Position numbers and translations under genes: made by a program. Positions 20,745 to 32,117 of a stretch of 64,000 nt of DNA are shown here, piece after piece. The first letter of the stretch is position 1, and every line of letters begins with the position of its first letter. Source of the DNA: Lucinisca nassula. Its lineage: Eukaryota > Mollusca > Bivalvia > Lucinida > Lucinidae. The stretch is from NCBI GenBank assembly GCA_963580285.1, contig CAUZLF010000719.1, positions 186,001 through 250,000 on the forward strand, read 5' to 3'. The notes under the pieces are model-generated. The model was given only the letters and a program-made list of their open reading frames with translations. It was not told where the DNA came from and ran no database searches.

Positions 20745-21441
20745 TTAATATGACATGATGAAAAACATGGATCCAAAGCTTTATCCAGAACTGATGGCTT
20801 GTTTGCCTGTGACCTTTAGGTCAAGTTTAAGGTCATTGACAAGACGATACAAGGTTTATGTTGGATAGGTTTATATTCCAAATATGGCAGTCACATGATT
20901 TGACCGGGAACTATTTAAGACACTTAAAAAAAAAAAAAAAAGAACTACAAGACAATAGCGCTCAGTGTGTGCTTTGACGGATATAATTGATAGCTTGTGT
21001 AGCTACCTATTTTATGGCTACATTTTTATCACCAGTAGTTGTTTAGATTGATTGGGTCTAGTATGCACAAAATTGTGATGAAACAGGTGAGGGGACCTGT
21101 TGAAGACTGGTTCTTGAGATATCGTCAATTTTTAATGTCATTTCTGAGTGTAAAATCCAACAGCAGGTAATGTTGGTAAAACCTGTGCTCTTCTAAGAAA
21201 GAAGGATCCCTCCTGCATTCGACAACCTCATAGGCTGGCGTGTACTTGCTTTCTTATGAGCGTGATAAGTTGCTCAATTTGGGCCACACCTTGGACGACT
21301 ATAGTCGCTTACAGCACGCTGAAGGTTAAAGGCCACTTTTAAACAGTCTGAAAGGTGGTCTTAACATAGAAATTTTACTGTATATTTAAATGTGTGTAAT
21401 TCTAGCTTTATAGTGTACATGTATTTTTAAATGTGTTTCAG
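20745..21441. other. Intronic DNA before the next exon
   Basis: No gene recognised. Contains poly-A at 20926-20941, one hairpin fragment ('ggccacttttaaacagtctgaaaggtggtctt', 21331-21362) and otherwise unassigned sequence. Confidence 0.5.
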
Positions 21442-21552
21442 CCCTCGAATGAGCCTATGGAGCAGCCGTCCCCTCCCCCACAGATGACTACCCCACCCCA
21501 ACTTCTGTCCCCACAGCAACTACAGTTACTGCAGTATCTACAGCAGAACCAG
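21442..21552 (+). CDS. KDM6A: KDM6A/UTX exon: Pro/Gln-rich linker
   Basis: Acceptor atgtgtttcag, donor GTATTG, 111 nt, phase 0 at both ends. It encodes PSNEPMEQPSPPPQMTTPPQ and LLSPQQLQLLQYLQQNQ. The position and the 'LxPQxLQxLxxL' pattern match the human segment LTPQKLQHLEQL. Because the exon is a multiple of three and in phase 0, it could be skipped without a frameshift, as seen for equivalent alternative exons of vertebrate UTX. Confidence 0.85.
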
Positions 21553-21599
21553 GTATTGACACACAATCAGTGATATTGCATTATGGAGACCTAACTGGA

Positions 21600-21722
21600 A
21601 CTACCTTAATGATACCGAGTATTGGGACAGATAGGCCTAAGCAAACAGTGCAGACCCAGATCAGACTGCTCCTGAAGGAGCAGTCTGATCAGGGTCTACA
21701 CTGTTTGCTATTCCATCTGCAT
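21600..21722 (+). repeat. MITE, family F fragment
   Basis: Carries 'accgagtattgggacagataggcctaagcaaacagtgcagacccagatcagactgctcctgaaggagcag'; the right end is missing. Confidence 0.5.
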
Positions 21723-21754
21723 ACAATGTTATGATGACCGCAGTATCTACAGCC

Positions 21755-22018
21755 CAGTCCCGCCCAAAGGGGCTTGAAGAAATAGATGGGCTGCATGATG
21801 CTTCCATGCAGAGCTGAACCCACCGCACACAAGAAACTGGTAAATGGCCCAGGCAAAGCGGTGCGAGTCGGACCGTGGTTCCATTGGGCGACAGAGCTTG
21901 AGATGTCATTTCATCTCAATGCAGGGTAAAAGTCCCACAAAATTGGAAGCAATGTCTCCAAAATGACCTATACAGTGTTGATGTGGACTTTAAACCTCAA
22001 ATCAAACAAACAAACAAA
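21755..22018 (+). repeat. CAAA-tailed retroposon, family 4
   Basis: Runs from 'cgcccaaaggggcttgaag' through 'ttggaagcaatgtctccaaaatgacc' to the '(caaa)n' tail at 21998-22018. Confidence 0.65.
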
Positions 22019-22071
22019 ACAGATAGGCGCAAGCAAACGTTGCAGACCCAGATCAGACTGTTCCTGAAGGG

Positions 22072-22265
22072 TACCCCAGCCAACAGGGCAGGCCCAGATC
22101 AGCTGCCGCAGAATGCGGCATCTGATCAGAGCCTACACTGTTTGGAAAAAGTTCAGCCATTTTCAGAATAAACTTTGAACAAAACACAACCTGGAACCCC
22201 TGAATTTTTAAATGGACTCCTGCTTTATATAAGGAGGAAGATTCCATTTGGTAAAAAAAGGGTTA
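22072..22265 (-). repeat. Palindromic MITE, family B
   Basis: Core 'gatcagctgccgcagaatgcggcatctgatc' and end 'ggtaaaaaaagggttaa'. Confidence 0.6.
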
Positions 22266-22435
22266 AGCCTATAGGGAACTGAGAAATTCAACTCCCCGGG
22301 TCAGCTGATAAAATCGGAAACTCTGTGAAACCTTGTTCCTGATTTCATCTGGTATCCCTCAGGTTTGGAGTGTTTTGATTGGATTAGAGTTGTATGTTAG
22401 ATTCTATTTGTCTTGTCAAGACTTGATGAATTTTG

Positions 22436-22690
22436 TTTGTTTGTTGGTGTTTAAGTTTGACATCCCTGTCAATACTACATGTATTTAGGTCATTTTTGGT
22501 CGCATTGCTTCCAATTTTGTTGGACAGCTACGGGACATTGCGTTGAAATGTCATCTCAAGCCCGACTGCCCAAAGGAACTTCTAGGGTCTAAGGGATACT
22601 TAGGCAGGCTTAGACCTACTAAGCTGTTTACAAGTATATGTGCTCAAATGTTGGTTCATTTCAGCTCTGCATGGAAGCACCATGCTGATA
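22436..22690 (-). repeat. CAAA-tailed retroposon, family 4 (diverged)
   Basis: Reverse copy beginning 'tttgtttgttggtgtttaagtttgacatccctgtcaa' and reaching 'tttcagctctgcatggaagcaccatgc'. Confidence 0.55.
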
Positions 22691-22822
22691 CTAATGAATT
22701 ATCTGTATTACCTCAGTGAGGCCATTCTTATGAGTACACACAATATTCCTCTTATTATATATAGAAGATAGAAATATCCCTGTTTTGTCTCATCATCTGG
22801 CACTTTCATAATTACAGTAAAA

Positions 22823-23107
22823 TTTCCAACCCCCGCCCATCATGGCTTGAAGAAATAGATGGGCTGCATGATGCTTCCATGCAGAGCTGAAACCAACCGC
22901 TTAGAGCTTCTAAGCATGCCCAGGAAAAATTGGTGCAAGTTGAACCGTCCATGCATATAAACCTTATGATTGGTTTCATTGGGCGCAGGGCTTGAGATAT
23001 CATTTTATCTCAATGTCGGGTAAAAGTCCCACAAAATTGGAAGCAACGTCTCCAATATGACCTGTACAGTATTGACTGGGACGTTAAACCCCAAATCAAA
23101 CAAACAG
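22823..23107 (+). repeat. CAAA-tailed retroposon, family 4
   Basis: Full forward copy: 'cccccgcccatcatggcttgaagaaatagatgg' to 'gggacgttaaaccccaaatcaaacaaac'. Confidence 0.7.
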
Positions 23108-23137
23108 TAAAATTCTGCTAATAAGACCGCCTAAAAT

Positions 23138-23362
23138 TAACCCTTATCTTGCTGAATATTCAGATTAGCCACACCCATTTCTATCTAACAACCAATCAAA
23201 TTACTTGATGTAATTTATTGCTGCAAATTCATAAACTGAATGCCAAAAGGATTCAGAAGCCATCTGATCAATCTTCAGAAGCCATTCTTCAGAAGCCATC
23301 TGATCGGAATCTACACTGTTTGCAAAGATCAGGATTGTCGTGAACAGCAAGATAAGGGTTAA
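23138..23362. repeat. Palindromic MITE, family E
   Basis: Ends 'taacccttatcttgctgaat' and 'gtgaacagcaagataagggtta'. The core is rearranged, with 'cttcagaagccat' present several times. Confidence 0.65.
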
Positions 23363-23732
23363 GACTAATTCTGATTTAAAAAGCTTATTGGAAGGGTGCA
23401 GTTATTCTCTCTTTGCGTTTTCTGAAAACAGTATCTTTGGTTAGGTACTACCTTTGGGACTGTTCAAAAGTGGTCTTAATGACCGCTTTTGTACAGTCCT
23501 GAAGGTGGTCTTAATATTGAGAGTTATCCCATGGAATAAATTAATTTTCTGACTAACCGCCAATCAAATTACTTGATATTATGTCTTCTTTCAATTGTTT
23601 AAACAGCATGGCAAACAGTGTAAATCCTGATCAGATGGCCAGCTGAGGCCAGTTGTTCAAAACAATGATGTCGTTAAGTAATGAATCATTAAAACTTAGA
23701 TCATTTATTATGGCAGATATACTATTTTTATT

Positions 23733-25535
23733 AGCTCACCTGTCACATAGTGACAAGGTGAGCTTTTGGGATCACTTTTTGTCCGTCGTCCGTCGTGCAT
23801 CCGTCCGTGCGTGCGTGCGTCCGTAAACTTTTCTTCAAATGACATCTCCTCCTAAACCACTGATCGGATTTTGACCAAACTTCACAGGAATGATCCTTAG
23901 GTGGTCCCCTTTCAAAGTTGTTCAAATGGTTCCGGTCCGTTGCACATATAGGTCACAGTAGCCAAAAATAGATTTTTTTTCACCGAAACCTTAAAAAATC
24001 TTCTTCTCTGAAACCGCAAGGCCCAGGTCTTTGATATTTGGTATGAAGCTTCATCTAGTGGATCCCTACCAAGATTGTTCAAATTATAGTGCTGGGGCCA
24101 AAAATGCCCCCGCACGGGGGCCCTTTGGTTTTACATGGGCTTATATAGGGAAAATCTTTAAAAATCTTCTTCTCTGAAACTGCAAGGCCCAGATCTTTGA
24201 TATTTGGTATGAAGCTTCATCTAGTGGACCCCTACCAAGATTGTTCAAATTATAGTGCTGGAGCTAAAAATGCCCCCGCACGGGGGCCCTTTGGTTTTAC
24301 ATGGGCTTATATAGGGAAAATCTTGAAAAATCTTCTTCTCTGAAACCGCAAGGCCCAGGTCTTTGATATTTGGTATGAAGCTTCAGCTAGTGGACCCCTA
24401 CCAAGATTGTTCAAATTATAGTGCTGGGGCCAAAAATGCCCCCGCACAGGGGCCCTTTGGTTTTACATGGGCTTATATAGGGAAAATCTTGAAAAATCTT
24501 CTTCTCTGAAACCGCAACGCCCAGGTCTTTGATATTAGGTATGAAGCTTTATCTAGTGGACCCCTACCAAGATTGTTCAAATTATAGTGCTGAAGCTAAA
24601 AATGCCCCCGCATGGGGGCCCTTTGGTTTTACATGGGCTTATATAGGGAAAATCTTGAAAAATCTTCTTCTCTGAAACCGCTAGGCCCAGGTCTTTGATA
24701 TTTGGTATGAAGCTTCATCAAGTGGACCCCTACCAAGATTGTTCAAATTATAGTGCTGGGGCCAAAAATGCCCCCGCACGGGGGCCCTTTTGTTTTACAT
24801 TGGTCATATATAGGGAAAATCTTTAAATATCTTCTCTGAAACTGCAAGGCCCAGGTCTTTGATATTTGGTATGAAGCTTCATCTTGTGGACCTCTACCAA
24901 GATTGTTCAAATTATAGCCCTGGGGCCAAAAATGCCCCGCTCCGGGGCCCTTTGGTTTTACATAGACTTATATAGGGAAAATCTTGAAAAATCTTCTTCT
25001 CTGAAACCACAAGGCTTAGGTCTTCGATATTTGTTATGACGCTTCAGCTAGTGGACCTCTATAAAGATTGTTCAAATTATAGCCCTGAGACCAAAAATGC
25101 CCCCGCCATGTGGCCCTTTGGTTTTACGTAGACTTATATAGGGAAAATCTTTAAAAATCATCTTCTCTGAAACACAAGGCTTAGGTCTTTGATATTTGTT
25201 ATGAAGCCTAAGCTAGTGGACCTCTACCAAGATTGTTCAAATTATAGCACTGGGGCCAAAAATGCCCCCGCTCCGGGGCCCTTTGGTTTAACATAGACTT
25301 ATATAGGGAAAATCTTGTTTTACATAGACTTCTTTATGCAGGGTAAACCTTTAAAATCTTTTTCTCTGAAACCAGAAAGCCCAGGTCTTTCATATTCGAT
25401 ATGAAGCTTCATCTTGTGGACCTCTACCAAGATTGTTCAAATTTTAGCCCTTGGGCCAAAATTGACCCTGCCCGGGGCCCACTTGTTATGCTTTGGATCA
25501 GGTGAGCGAACCAGGGCCCTCTGGGCCCTCTTGTT
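23733..25535 (+). mobile_element. Hairpin-ended element with ~167-bp tandem core
   Basis: 5' hairpin agctcacctgtcac...gtgacaaggtgagct, then a 'gtccgtcgtccgtcgtgcatccgtccgtgcgtgcg' leader, then about nine units each with 'tcttcttctctgaaacc', 'gatatttggtatgaagcttca' and 'aaaaatgcccccgc'. It ends 'caggtgagcg', the hairpin 'agggccctctgggccctc' and TTGTT. No coding frame. Architecture resembles Helentron-derived HINE or bivalve pearl elements (inference). Confidence 0.7.
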
Positions 25536-25611
25536 GCTAATAAAATGTGTGTAGCTTTTGCAAATGCAAAAGCTACTCACATTTTTTCAGCAAAAACTCC
25601 AAAAGTTTAGA

Positions 25612-25848
25612 TATGGGCCCCGTCAAGCAATTTTGGTACTTATCGCCTATGCGAGCAGCGAAGGTTCAGGCGAGCCTGTGCGTCTGGCCAGAACCTTCGC
25701 TGCTCGCTCATACAAGCAGTGAATCAAGAGGAACCTTCAGACAGAAAGCCATATCCCTGGCCGCTATGAATGGCTGGGCATGCACAGTTAAAATTTGTCA
25801 TGACGGAATGCTCAAAGACACAAATTCGCTTGGCGGGGCTCATATTAT
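25612..25848 (+). repeat. MITE, family H
   Basis: Forward copy: 'atgggccccgtcaagc' to 'aattcgcttggcggggctcat', with the inverted pair 'gcgagcagcgaaggttc / gaaccttcgctgctcgc'. Short frames here are repeat-derived. Confidence 0.65.
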
Positions 25849-26019
25849 ACTTGCTAGAAAGTTAACAATATGACCACTAACGAGCTTGTCAAGCTAACAA
25901 GGCTTTGAACAACTAGACCCAGAAATGGATCTTAACTGTTTTCAAAGGTAGGGGTTGTTATGTTCAGTGGGATAAGGGTTAACCTTAAGTGGCTAAAACT
26001 ATAGTAAAACCTGTCATAG

Positions 26020-26182
26020 TGGCCACCTCTATTAAGCAAGCAACCTGTCTTAAGCAAGCAGGCATGCAGTTCTCGAAAAAGGAAAATGCATTGAAATTCA
26101 CCTGTGTTAAGCAAGCACCTGTCTTAATCAAGCACTTTTTGAATACTCCATAGGTGGTTGCTTAATACAGGTTGGACTGTAC
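26020..26182. repeat. Inverted-end repeat (TAAGCAAGCAACCTGTC)
   Basis: Left block 'aaacctgtcatagtggccacctctattaagcaagcaacctg', right block 'ggtggttgcttaatacaggttggactgta'. The arms are roughly complementary. Confidence 0.5.
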
Positions 26183-26600
26183 ATTATGTGGAACAAATAT
26201 TTATGGACTGTACATGATGTGAAACAAATATTTATGGTCCCAAAGGCGTTCAACCCATTTAAGTTCCACTGACTAGCTCGAAATACTGGTACAGAGGATC
26301 CTCCCTATAATGGTATTGTTTGTTCTTGCACACCAGACAAGGAAATCCATGATTTTACCCTGGGATAGAAATTTATGTTCTGACCCTGGTGTTCCGACCC
26401 CAAATCGAATATAATCGCGTGTTTGATAAATGCACTGGTTGAATACGACCTCATATGCGCCGTAGTTAAGGTTGACGTCATGCACGTTACGTGACGTCAC
26501 TAAACATTCTGTAGTGTCATCACAATATGGCGGATGTCGGTAACCGAAGTGACTGCAGCATTACAATCCAAGCTAAGAAATGGAAGGTGTGCAAGAAAAA
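26183..26600. other. Intronic DNA, no gene seen
   Basis: Nothing coding recognised. Notable only for two near copies of 'ggaacaaatatttatggactgtaca' (26191-26240) and a palindromic CRE-like word gtgacgtcac (26491-26500). Confidence 0.45.
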
Positions 26601-26750
26601 GAATCTTATATGGGTGTGAGGGGTGGATAGAAAAATCTGTCCCTCGGGATCACTGTCCGGCATCACTCGGCAAACCTCGTGATGCCTGACAGTGACCCTT
26701 GGGACGGATTTTTCAATCCGCCCCTCACGCCCATATAAGATTCTTATATT
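26601..26750. repeat. Near-perfect 150-bp palindrome
   Basis: Arms 'aagaatcttatatgggtgtgaggggtgg' and 'ccgcccctcacgcccatataagattctta' with further complementary blocks inward (gggatcactgtccggcatcac / gtgatgcctgacagtgaccc). Confidence 0.75.
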
Positions 26751-26857
26751 CCCTTACAGTCTGCCGCAATAGCAAATTTGCCGCTATAAAGAATCCCAAT
26801 AAGGAGTAGAATAGTTGGTAATAAAGGACTTTTCCCCTTATTTACTCCAAGAAACAA

Positions 26858-26930
26858 ATGCTGTGAACATTTGTTAGAATCGCCTCGCCGAGGGGATTCT
26901 AACAAATATCCGCAACATTTGTTTCTTGGA
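26858..26930. repeat. Hairpin MITE, family C
   Basis: Stem 'tgtgaacatttgttagaatcgcctcg' against 'gaggggattctaacaaatatccgcaac', inside 'caagaaacaaatg...catttgtttcttgg'. Confidence 0.65.
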
Positions 26931-26974
26931 GTAATAAATAATTACAAAACATTTGAATATCTCCCATTAATCCA

Positions 26975-27195
26975 TTTTTGTAGCGGAAACCCCAAAACGG
27001 GTACCCTGGCAAACAGTGTAGGCCCAGATCATATGCCACAGAATGCGATGTCTGATCAGGGCCTACACTGTTTGCAAAGAGTTAAGCCATTTTCCAAACA
27101 CATTTTGAAGAAAACACAACCTGACACACTTAATTTTCGAAATGGACACCTGCTGTGTATAAGGAGGAAGATTCCATATGGTACAAAAAGGGTTA
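26975..27195 (-). repeat. Palindromic MITE, family B
   Basis: Ends 'ttgtagcggaaaccccaaaacggg' and 'tggtacaaaaagggttaa'. Confidence 0.65.
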
Positions 27196-27261
27196 ATATG
27201 TCTCTTCTTCAGTTAAAGATTCGTTCCATTGAAATTGTCATTATAACTAGGTTTGTCGTTA

Positions 27262-27919
27262 CAGTCGAACTTCGATGGCTGGAACTCGCTGGGACCGCCG
27301 AAAAAAGTTCGAGCCATCGGTAGTTCGAGCCATTGGAGTCCAACTCGGCAAGATTCATCTTTGTGTACTATGATTTTTTATCATAGCTGCGGCGATTTTG
27401 GTGACTTCTGGTACATTTATCAGTCATAATTTAAGCCACGTAGTATACCTTCCGCACTTTCAGGGAGATAAGAAAATACAACAATAATAAATCTTTTAGC
27501 CCTCTTTTATTATAGGTGTTTACAATAAACTTAATTTGACACCTTCTCAACATTAATCTCTTGACCTGTTGATCAAAGGGATTGCGCCAATCAAGTACAC
27601 CTGTGTTATGTAACAGCTGTTTCGGCAAGACGCTTTGTCAATATCAAAGCATTTTATGATACTGATCACGCCCCTGCGTGACTTGATCGATAAAATTGGA
27701 ATTTTTAAAAAGGTAATTAATGCGAGCCATCCGTGGGATTTACATAGAAAATGCACTCTAGGGACCAGGCTTAGAGTTCGAGGGTTCGAGCCATCGTGGT
27801 TCGAGCCAAGGGTGGCATGTTGAGTTAAAATGAATAGGGATTTTGCCAGGACTGAAAAGTCAGTTCGACCCAAAGGTGGTGTTCGAGCCTACCGAGTTTG
27901 ACCCATCGAAGTTCGACTG
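27262..27919. mobile_element. Tc1/mariner-like MITE (CAGTCGAACTTCG)
   Basis: 658 bp with inverted ends CAGTCGAACTTCGATGG / ...CGAAGTTCGACTG, flanked by TA (27260-27261 and 27920-27921), the Tc1/mariner duplication. Internal 'gttcgagccatcg' words recur. No transposase frame. A related copy is at 29990-30336. Confidence 0.75.
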
Positions 27920-27978
27920 TATATTGAATGTCGGTATAAAGTGGGTTGACTGTACATGTATCTGACTTCTTATTTCAG

Positions 27979-28852
27979 GCCAATCTGGACCCACCACAAC
28001 GTCAGTTATTACAGAACTTGCAGCATCAGTTCTACCTTCAACAGCAGCATGCAAAGATGCAGGCTCTGCAGCAGCAGGGTACCAGCTCTGGGCAGGGAGC
28101 CACTCAGGGGCAGCCTCAGTTGCCGGGGAACCCAGCCCAAAGTATATTTGGAGCACGGTTCCCTTTCCAAGGATCTCATAGTGTTGATAGTAGGGTCAAC
28201 CTGCCGTCACCAAATCAGGGAAGGCCTCCATCGAATCCGCCATTTCATAATAATAACAATCATCCAAACACTTCAGGGACGCCATTAAAAGGGCCTGTGT
28301 TGCCTTCGGGGTATGACCCCAGTCGATTTGGTACGAATCTGGGTCCTAGACCAGACATGAGTGGTGTGCCTTCTCAATCCCCGATGTCTGGTTCCCATTT
28401 GCCAAACATTCCACACAGTATGACAGCAGCACCTCAGGAACTGGGAGCCAGAACAGGGGAAACCACTCATACTGATTCTTTATCAAAATCTATAAATAGT
28501 AACTCATCAGAACTGAATGACATCAAAGCACTGTTGTCGCGACCAGAATTAGCTACCTCCATCGCTGAAGATCTTTTAAAACAATTTTCACACGGTTCGT
28601 CGTCGGACAAGGCAATAAATAGTGGCAGTGATTTAACTTCTAGTCAAGAAAACAAAAACTCCGCTAGTGGTAGTTCTTTACATTCCGCGAGTGTTTCCGC
28701 AGAGAGTTTGGACTTGAAAGGATCTAGTTTAGAGAGATTTCTGGATCAAGAGACTGCGAAATGTGATGAAGAACTGTCTAAATATAGCTCACTACCAAAG
28801 TTAAATGTTCACATGACGGGAGAGCAAGTGATTCGTACTTGTCGAGGCTTTG
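27979..28852 (+). CDS. KDM6A: KDM6A/UTX large exon: disordered Gln/Pro/Ser-rich middle region
   Basis: Acceptor cttatttcag, donor GTAAGT. It enters in phase 0 and leaves one base. The 874-nt exon opens with ANLDPPQRQLLQNLQHQFYL, matching the human [20 protein letters not shown] helix, runs through about 200 low-complexity residues rich in Gln, Pro, Asn, Ser and Gly, and ends with NVHMTGEQVIRTCRGFG, matching human VSIYPSSAEVLKACRNLG. Vertebrate UTX encodes the same region in several exons. It is fused into one here. The disordered segment is the part of UTX known to drive condensate formation in mammals; that role here is inference. Confidence 0.95.
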
Positions 28853-28944
28853 GTAAGTGAAGATTTATCTGTAATCTGAGCTCCAGATAAGGAGTAGTAG
28901 TGACAATAATTAAGAATTTTTTTTTTCTTATTTCTTGTTAGATT

Positions 28945-29252
28945 TGTTTGTTTGTTTGATTTGGTGTTAAACGTCCCCGTCAACAGTGTAAAGGTCATTT
29001 TGGAGACTTTGCTTCCAATTTTGTGGGACTTTTACCCAACATTGAGATGAAATGACAGCTCAAGCCCTGTCGCCTAATGAAACCAATAGGGTTTATTAGC
29101 ATGGACGGTCCGCCTTGCACCGCGGTTCCTGGACAGGCTTAGATCCTCTAAGCGGTTGACCAGAACTTGTGTGCGGGCCGGATTCAGCTCTGCGTGGAAG
29201 CATCATGCAGCCCATATATTTCTTCAAGCCCCTATGGGCGGGGGCTTAATAT
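28945..29252 (-). repeat. CAAA-tailed retroposon, family 4
   Basis: Begins 'tttgtttgtttgatttggtgttaaacg' and ends 'cttcaagcccctatgggcggggg', starting about 95 bp after the large exon's donor. Confidence 0.7.
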
Positions 29253-29264
29253 TTCTTGTTAGAA

Positions 29265-29345
29265 ACACATTGTGGGTACTTGTTAGAATTGCCTCATTGA
29301 GGTGGTTCTAAAAAGTACCCAGAACATGTTTTGATGAAGAAACAA
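29265..29345. repeat. Hairpin MITE, family C
   Basis: Arms 'cattgtgggtacttgttagaattgcctc' and 'gaggtggttctaaaaagtacccagaacatg'. Confidence 0.6.
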
Positions 29346-29373
29346 GAAAGTTATCACCAGCTATGTACATATA

Positions 29374-29887
29374 CACCACAACCTCATTATAACACAGTTT
29401 ATTTTAACACAATTTTGATATAACACTGTTTAAAGATGGATCCCAAAAATGTTTATATTATGTAGATTAATGACCATAAATGGTCATTTTTTCTATATAA
29501 TCTACACATTTTTGTTTGGATATAACACGGTTGTTTAACTACATCGCGTGAACAAGTCCGTGAAATAAAGACACCCCCCCCCCCCACCCCCCCAAACCCC
29601 ACTTTATGTAGAGAAAACTGTGGTTTACGGGTAAAAAATATTTTCCTTATTACTGCTCCAAGACATAGGTTGTGGGTACTTGTTAGAACCGTCTCAATGA
29701 GGCGGTTCTAACGAGCACCCAAAACCTATGTTTAGTGTATAGATAAGAAAATTAGCACGAATTTTCATTAGAAAAATAGCCATTTTGGAGATGTGAAAAA
29801 ATGCACTATGTCGCACGGGTGTGTTATCGTAATGAACAGGGTTTCTACTTTGGACCCCATTAATAGTGTTTCAAAGAGGTTGTGGTG
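29374..29887. mobile_element. Mariner-like MITE (CACCACAACCTC)
   Basis: Inverted ends CACCACAACCTC / GAGGTTGTGGTG between TA dinucleotides. The core carries 'gaccataaatggtca'. A family-C hairpin unit (29560-29760) sits within it. Copies at 56706-56941 and 62633-63218. Confidence 0.75.
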
Positions 29888-29989
29888 TATATTGGTAACT
29901 TGTTAGAATTGTCATATTTAGGAATTCTAACAAGGACCATTCACATACGTTTTGCTGGAGAAAGAATAAAAAAAAAATATTCCAAAATA

Positions 29990-30336
29990 CAGTCGAACTT
30001 CAATGGCTCGAACACCTTTGGGACCTCGAAGATCTGTTTGAGACAGGGGTAGTTTGAGCCACTGAGGTTTACTGTCAGGAGGCATAACTAGATACTTTTA
30101 GACATCTTTTCGGTATTCTATAATGAAAACATATGCTGTGTGTACTCATTAGAATCGCCTCATCGAGGCGATTCTAATGAGTACACACAGCATACATTTG
30201 CAAGATGAAAGACTAAAATCTCCTTAATTATCCACCACTATTTCTTATGTAGAAGATTTCGCTAGGGGCTCAAGAATGTGTTCGACGCATCCATGGTAAA
30301 CGAGCCATCGGTATTCGAGCCATCGAAGTTCTACTG
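29990..30336. mobile_element. Tc1/mariner-like MITE (CAGTCGAACTTC), short copy
   Basis: Ends CAGTCGAACTTCAATGG and CCATCGAAGTTCTACTG, flanked by TA on each side. It contains a family-C palindrome (30133-30192: gtgtgtactcattagaatcgc / complement). Confidence 0.65.
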
Positions 30337-30439
30337 TATATGTACATATGAGGCATCGATTCTAACAGATGCCTATAACATATGTATCTGACAAGAAATA
30401 AAGAAGTAGTCCCTTGATTACTCACATTACTTATTTGCA

Positions 30440-30645
30440 GTTCTAAGGTCATTCTCTCCCTTCCGCTGATAGAACAGCAGTTGTCAGTTTCTGGCGAAAG
30501 AATGTGCACTGTACTGGTTATCCGCTTCCGTCTAAGTCTGCGCAGGAAAAGTATGGATAGGTAAACCGACCAGCTTAAAAATGACTTAAATTAGTGTTGA
30601 CTGGGCCATTAAACTCCAATACAAACAAACAAATGTGACAACAAA
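30440..30645 (+). repeat. SINE, family 3 (5'-truncated)
   Basis: Starts at 'tctaaggtcattctctcccttccgctgat' and ends 'gttgactgggccattaaactccaatacaaacaaacaaa'. Confidence 0.6.
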
Positions 30646-31007
30646 CAACAATTATGCAGTTCTAGTAACATGCCAAAATAGGCAGATGTATCCTTTAGCT
30701 ATGACATCAAAAATTTGACTACGTTCATTAGATCGAGTCTAGGATACACCATTGAACTCGGGTATATTTCCTTTTCAAAATATACAAAATCCATCATTTT
30801 GTCACATTTTGTGAAAAAGCACTAATCTGAAATATCCAGGTTTTATGAGGCAAACCACTTCATTAGAAGGCATTTGGCTAATAAAATGGATGTTTGCTGA
30901 AATTGACTCTCTTCCAGAATCCCAGTGGTCACTTTGTCAAAATGTTGAAACTTAACCCAGCATGATTGATATGCAAATAGGCAGGAGTGTGTATTGTACT
31001 GGTTAAC
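30646..31007. other. Intronic DNA with a family-3 SINE piece at its end
   Basis: No exon seen. The last part (30980-31009) reads 'ggagtgtgtattgtactggttaacta', the internal part of a family-3 SINE that continues beyond the inserted element at 32120. Confidence 0.5.
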
Positions 31008-31009
31008 TA

Positions 31010-32117
31010 CAGTATAGCTCCAATATATCGCGGTAGTCGGGGTCCATAGCCCGAAAACCGCGATGTGGTCGGAGCGCAATATAAGTCGCGGTAGTTTGCC
31101 GAGATGCCAATACAAGTCGCGGTGATAGTTTGGTGAGATACCGTTATCACTCCACACTAATGGCTGTCAGTAATGCTATCGGCCGTATTTCACCATTAAA
31201 GTAGGTTCAGAATTACTCAGTGACGGAACAAACAAAGGGGACTATGTCTACCAATTAACTTACATTCGAGAACAGCTGAAAATCTGCGTCTGAAAACATG
31301 TGATTGCTAAAATGTCAAAACAGGACCCCATTTTGAATTTGCGGGTTCCCCTGGTCTCTCACGTTGACGGCCAAGGGGCGCAACTACCATAAGCGCCAAG
31401 CGCTAAAGCAATTCTAGTTGTTTCCCTTTGCTTGCCAGATCTCAGAAAAATTAAAAGTAGCGGTTGGAAAAAAATTATTTAACGTCTACCACGGGCCGAA
31501 AAACTACACAACAACAAAACTATCATTTTATTGTGTTTTGATTTCGGGCAAGTGTAAAAAAAATCGTCTACAACTGTCAGTATTTTTGAGTCCTTAAATA
31601 TGGTAAAACTAGACCAGTAAGTAAATCGCGATAATTGCTGCACTGTCAATTGAGAGACAAACCATCTGTGTATTTATGACGGTTAATTGTTAATCCCTGT
31701 CATATAATTGCCACTCTGCAGTGCGTGTCGATAAGGTGTGAAAATATGGTCAAGTTATGTCTCTAATTGGCGTTTATCCTCCTGTCATAAAATTTAATCC
31801 ACAATCAATGTGACAATGATTTAATTGCTCCTCAGACAATTAGCTACATCTAAGGGTAGATGTTTGCACAATAAAAACCGACTTTTCTGCGATCTCGTGA
31901 ATGGTTATGTTTTGGCGCCTAATAGCAGACGCTGGGCGGGAAAAGTCAAACGCTGTTGGCCCCTGGTTAAACCTGGTTTTAAATAAATTTTAACAACTTA
32001 AAACTCTATTTTTTTTATTTATGAATTTTTAAGGGAAAAAAAAACGGGATCCACGGTGCGACCGCAATAGATTGGACATCGCGAAATATCGGAACGCGAT
32101 ATAACGGAGCTATACTG
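31010..32117. mobile_element. Tc1/mariner-type element (CAGTATAGCTCC), 1.1 kb
   Basis: Inverted ends CAGTATAGCTCC / GGAGCTATACTG, extended by 'atatatcgcg' / 'cgcgatata', flanked by TA (31008-31009, 32118-32119). Removing it rejoins a SINE sentence (gtactggttaac|ta|cttgtatatcagcctgcccagg). No transposase frame is left. The right half contains E2F-like words (tttggcgcc at 31912; gggcggga near 31935). Confidence 0.8.

Larger units (their letters stand above)
23648..25917. repeat. Palindromic MITE, family D, split by two insertions
   Basis: Left arm 23648-23732 ('ggccagttgttcaaaacaatgatg'), right arm beginning at about 25536 ('gctaataaaatgtgtgtagcttttgc') and ending near 25917 ('tttgaacaactagaccc'). 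A hairpin-ended element and a family-H MITE sit inside it. Confidence 0.6.
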
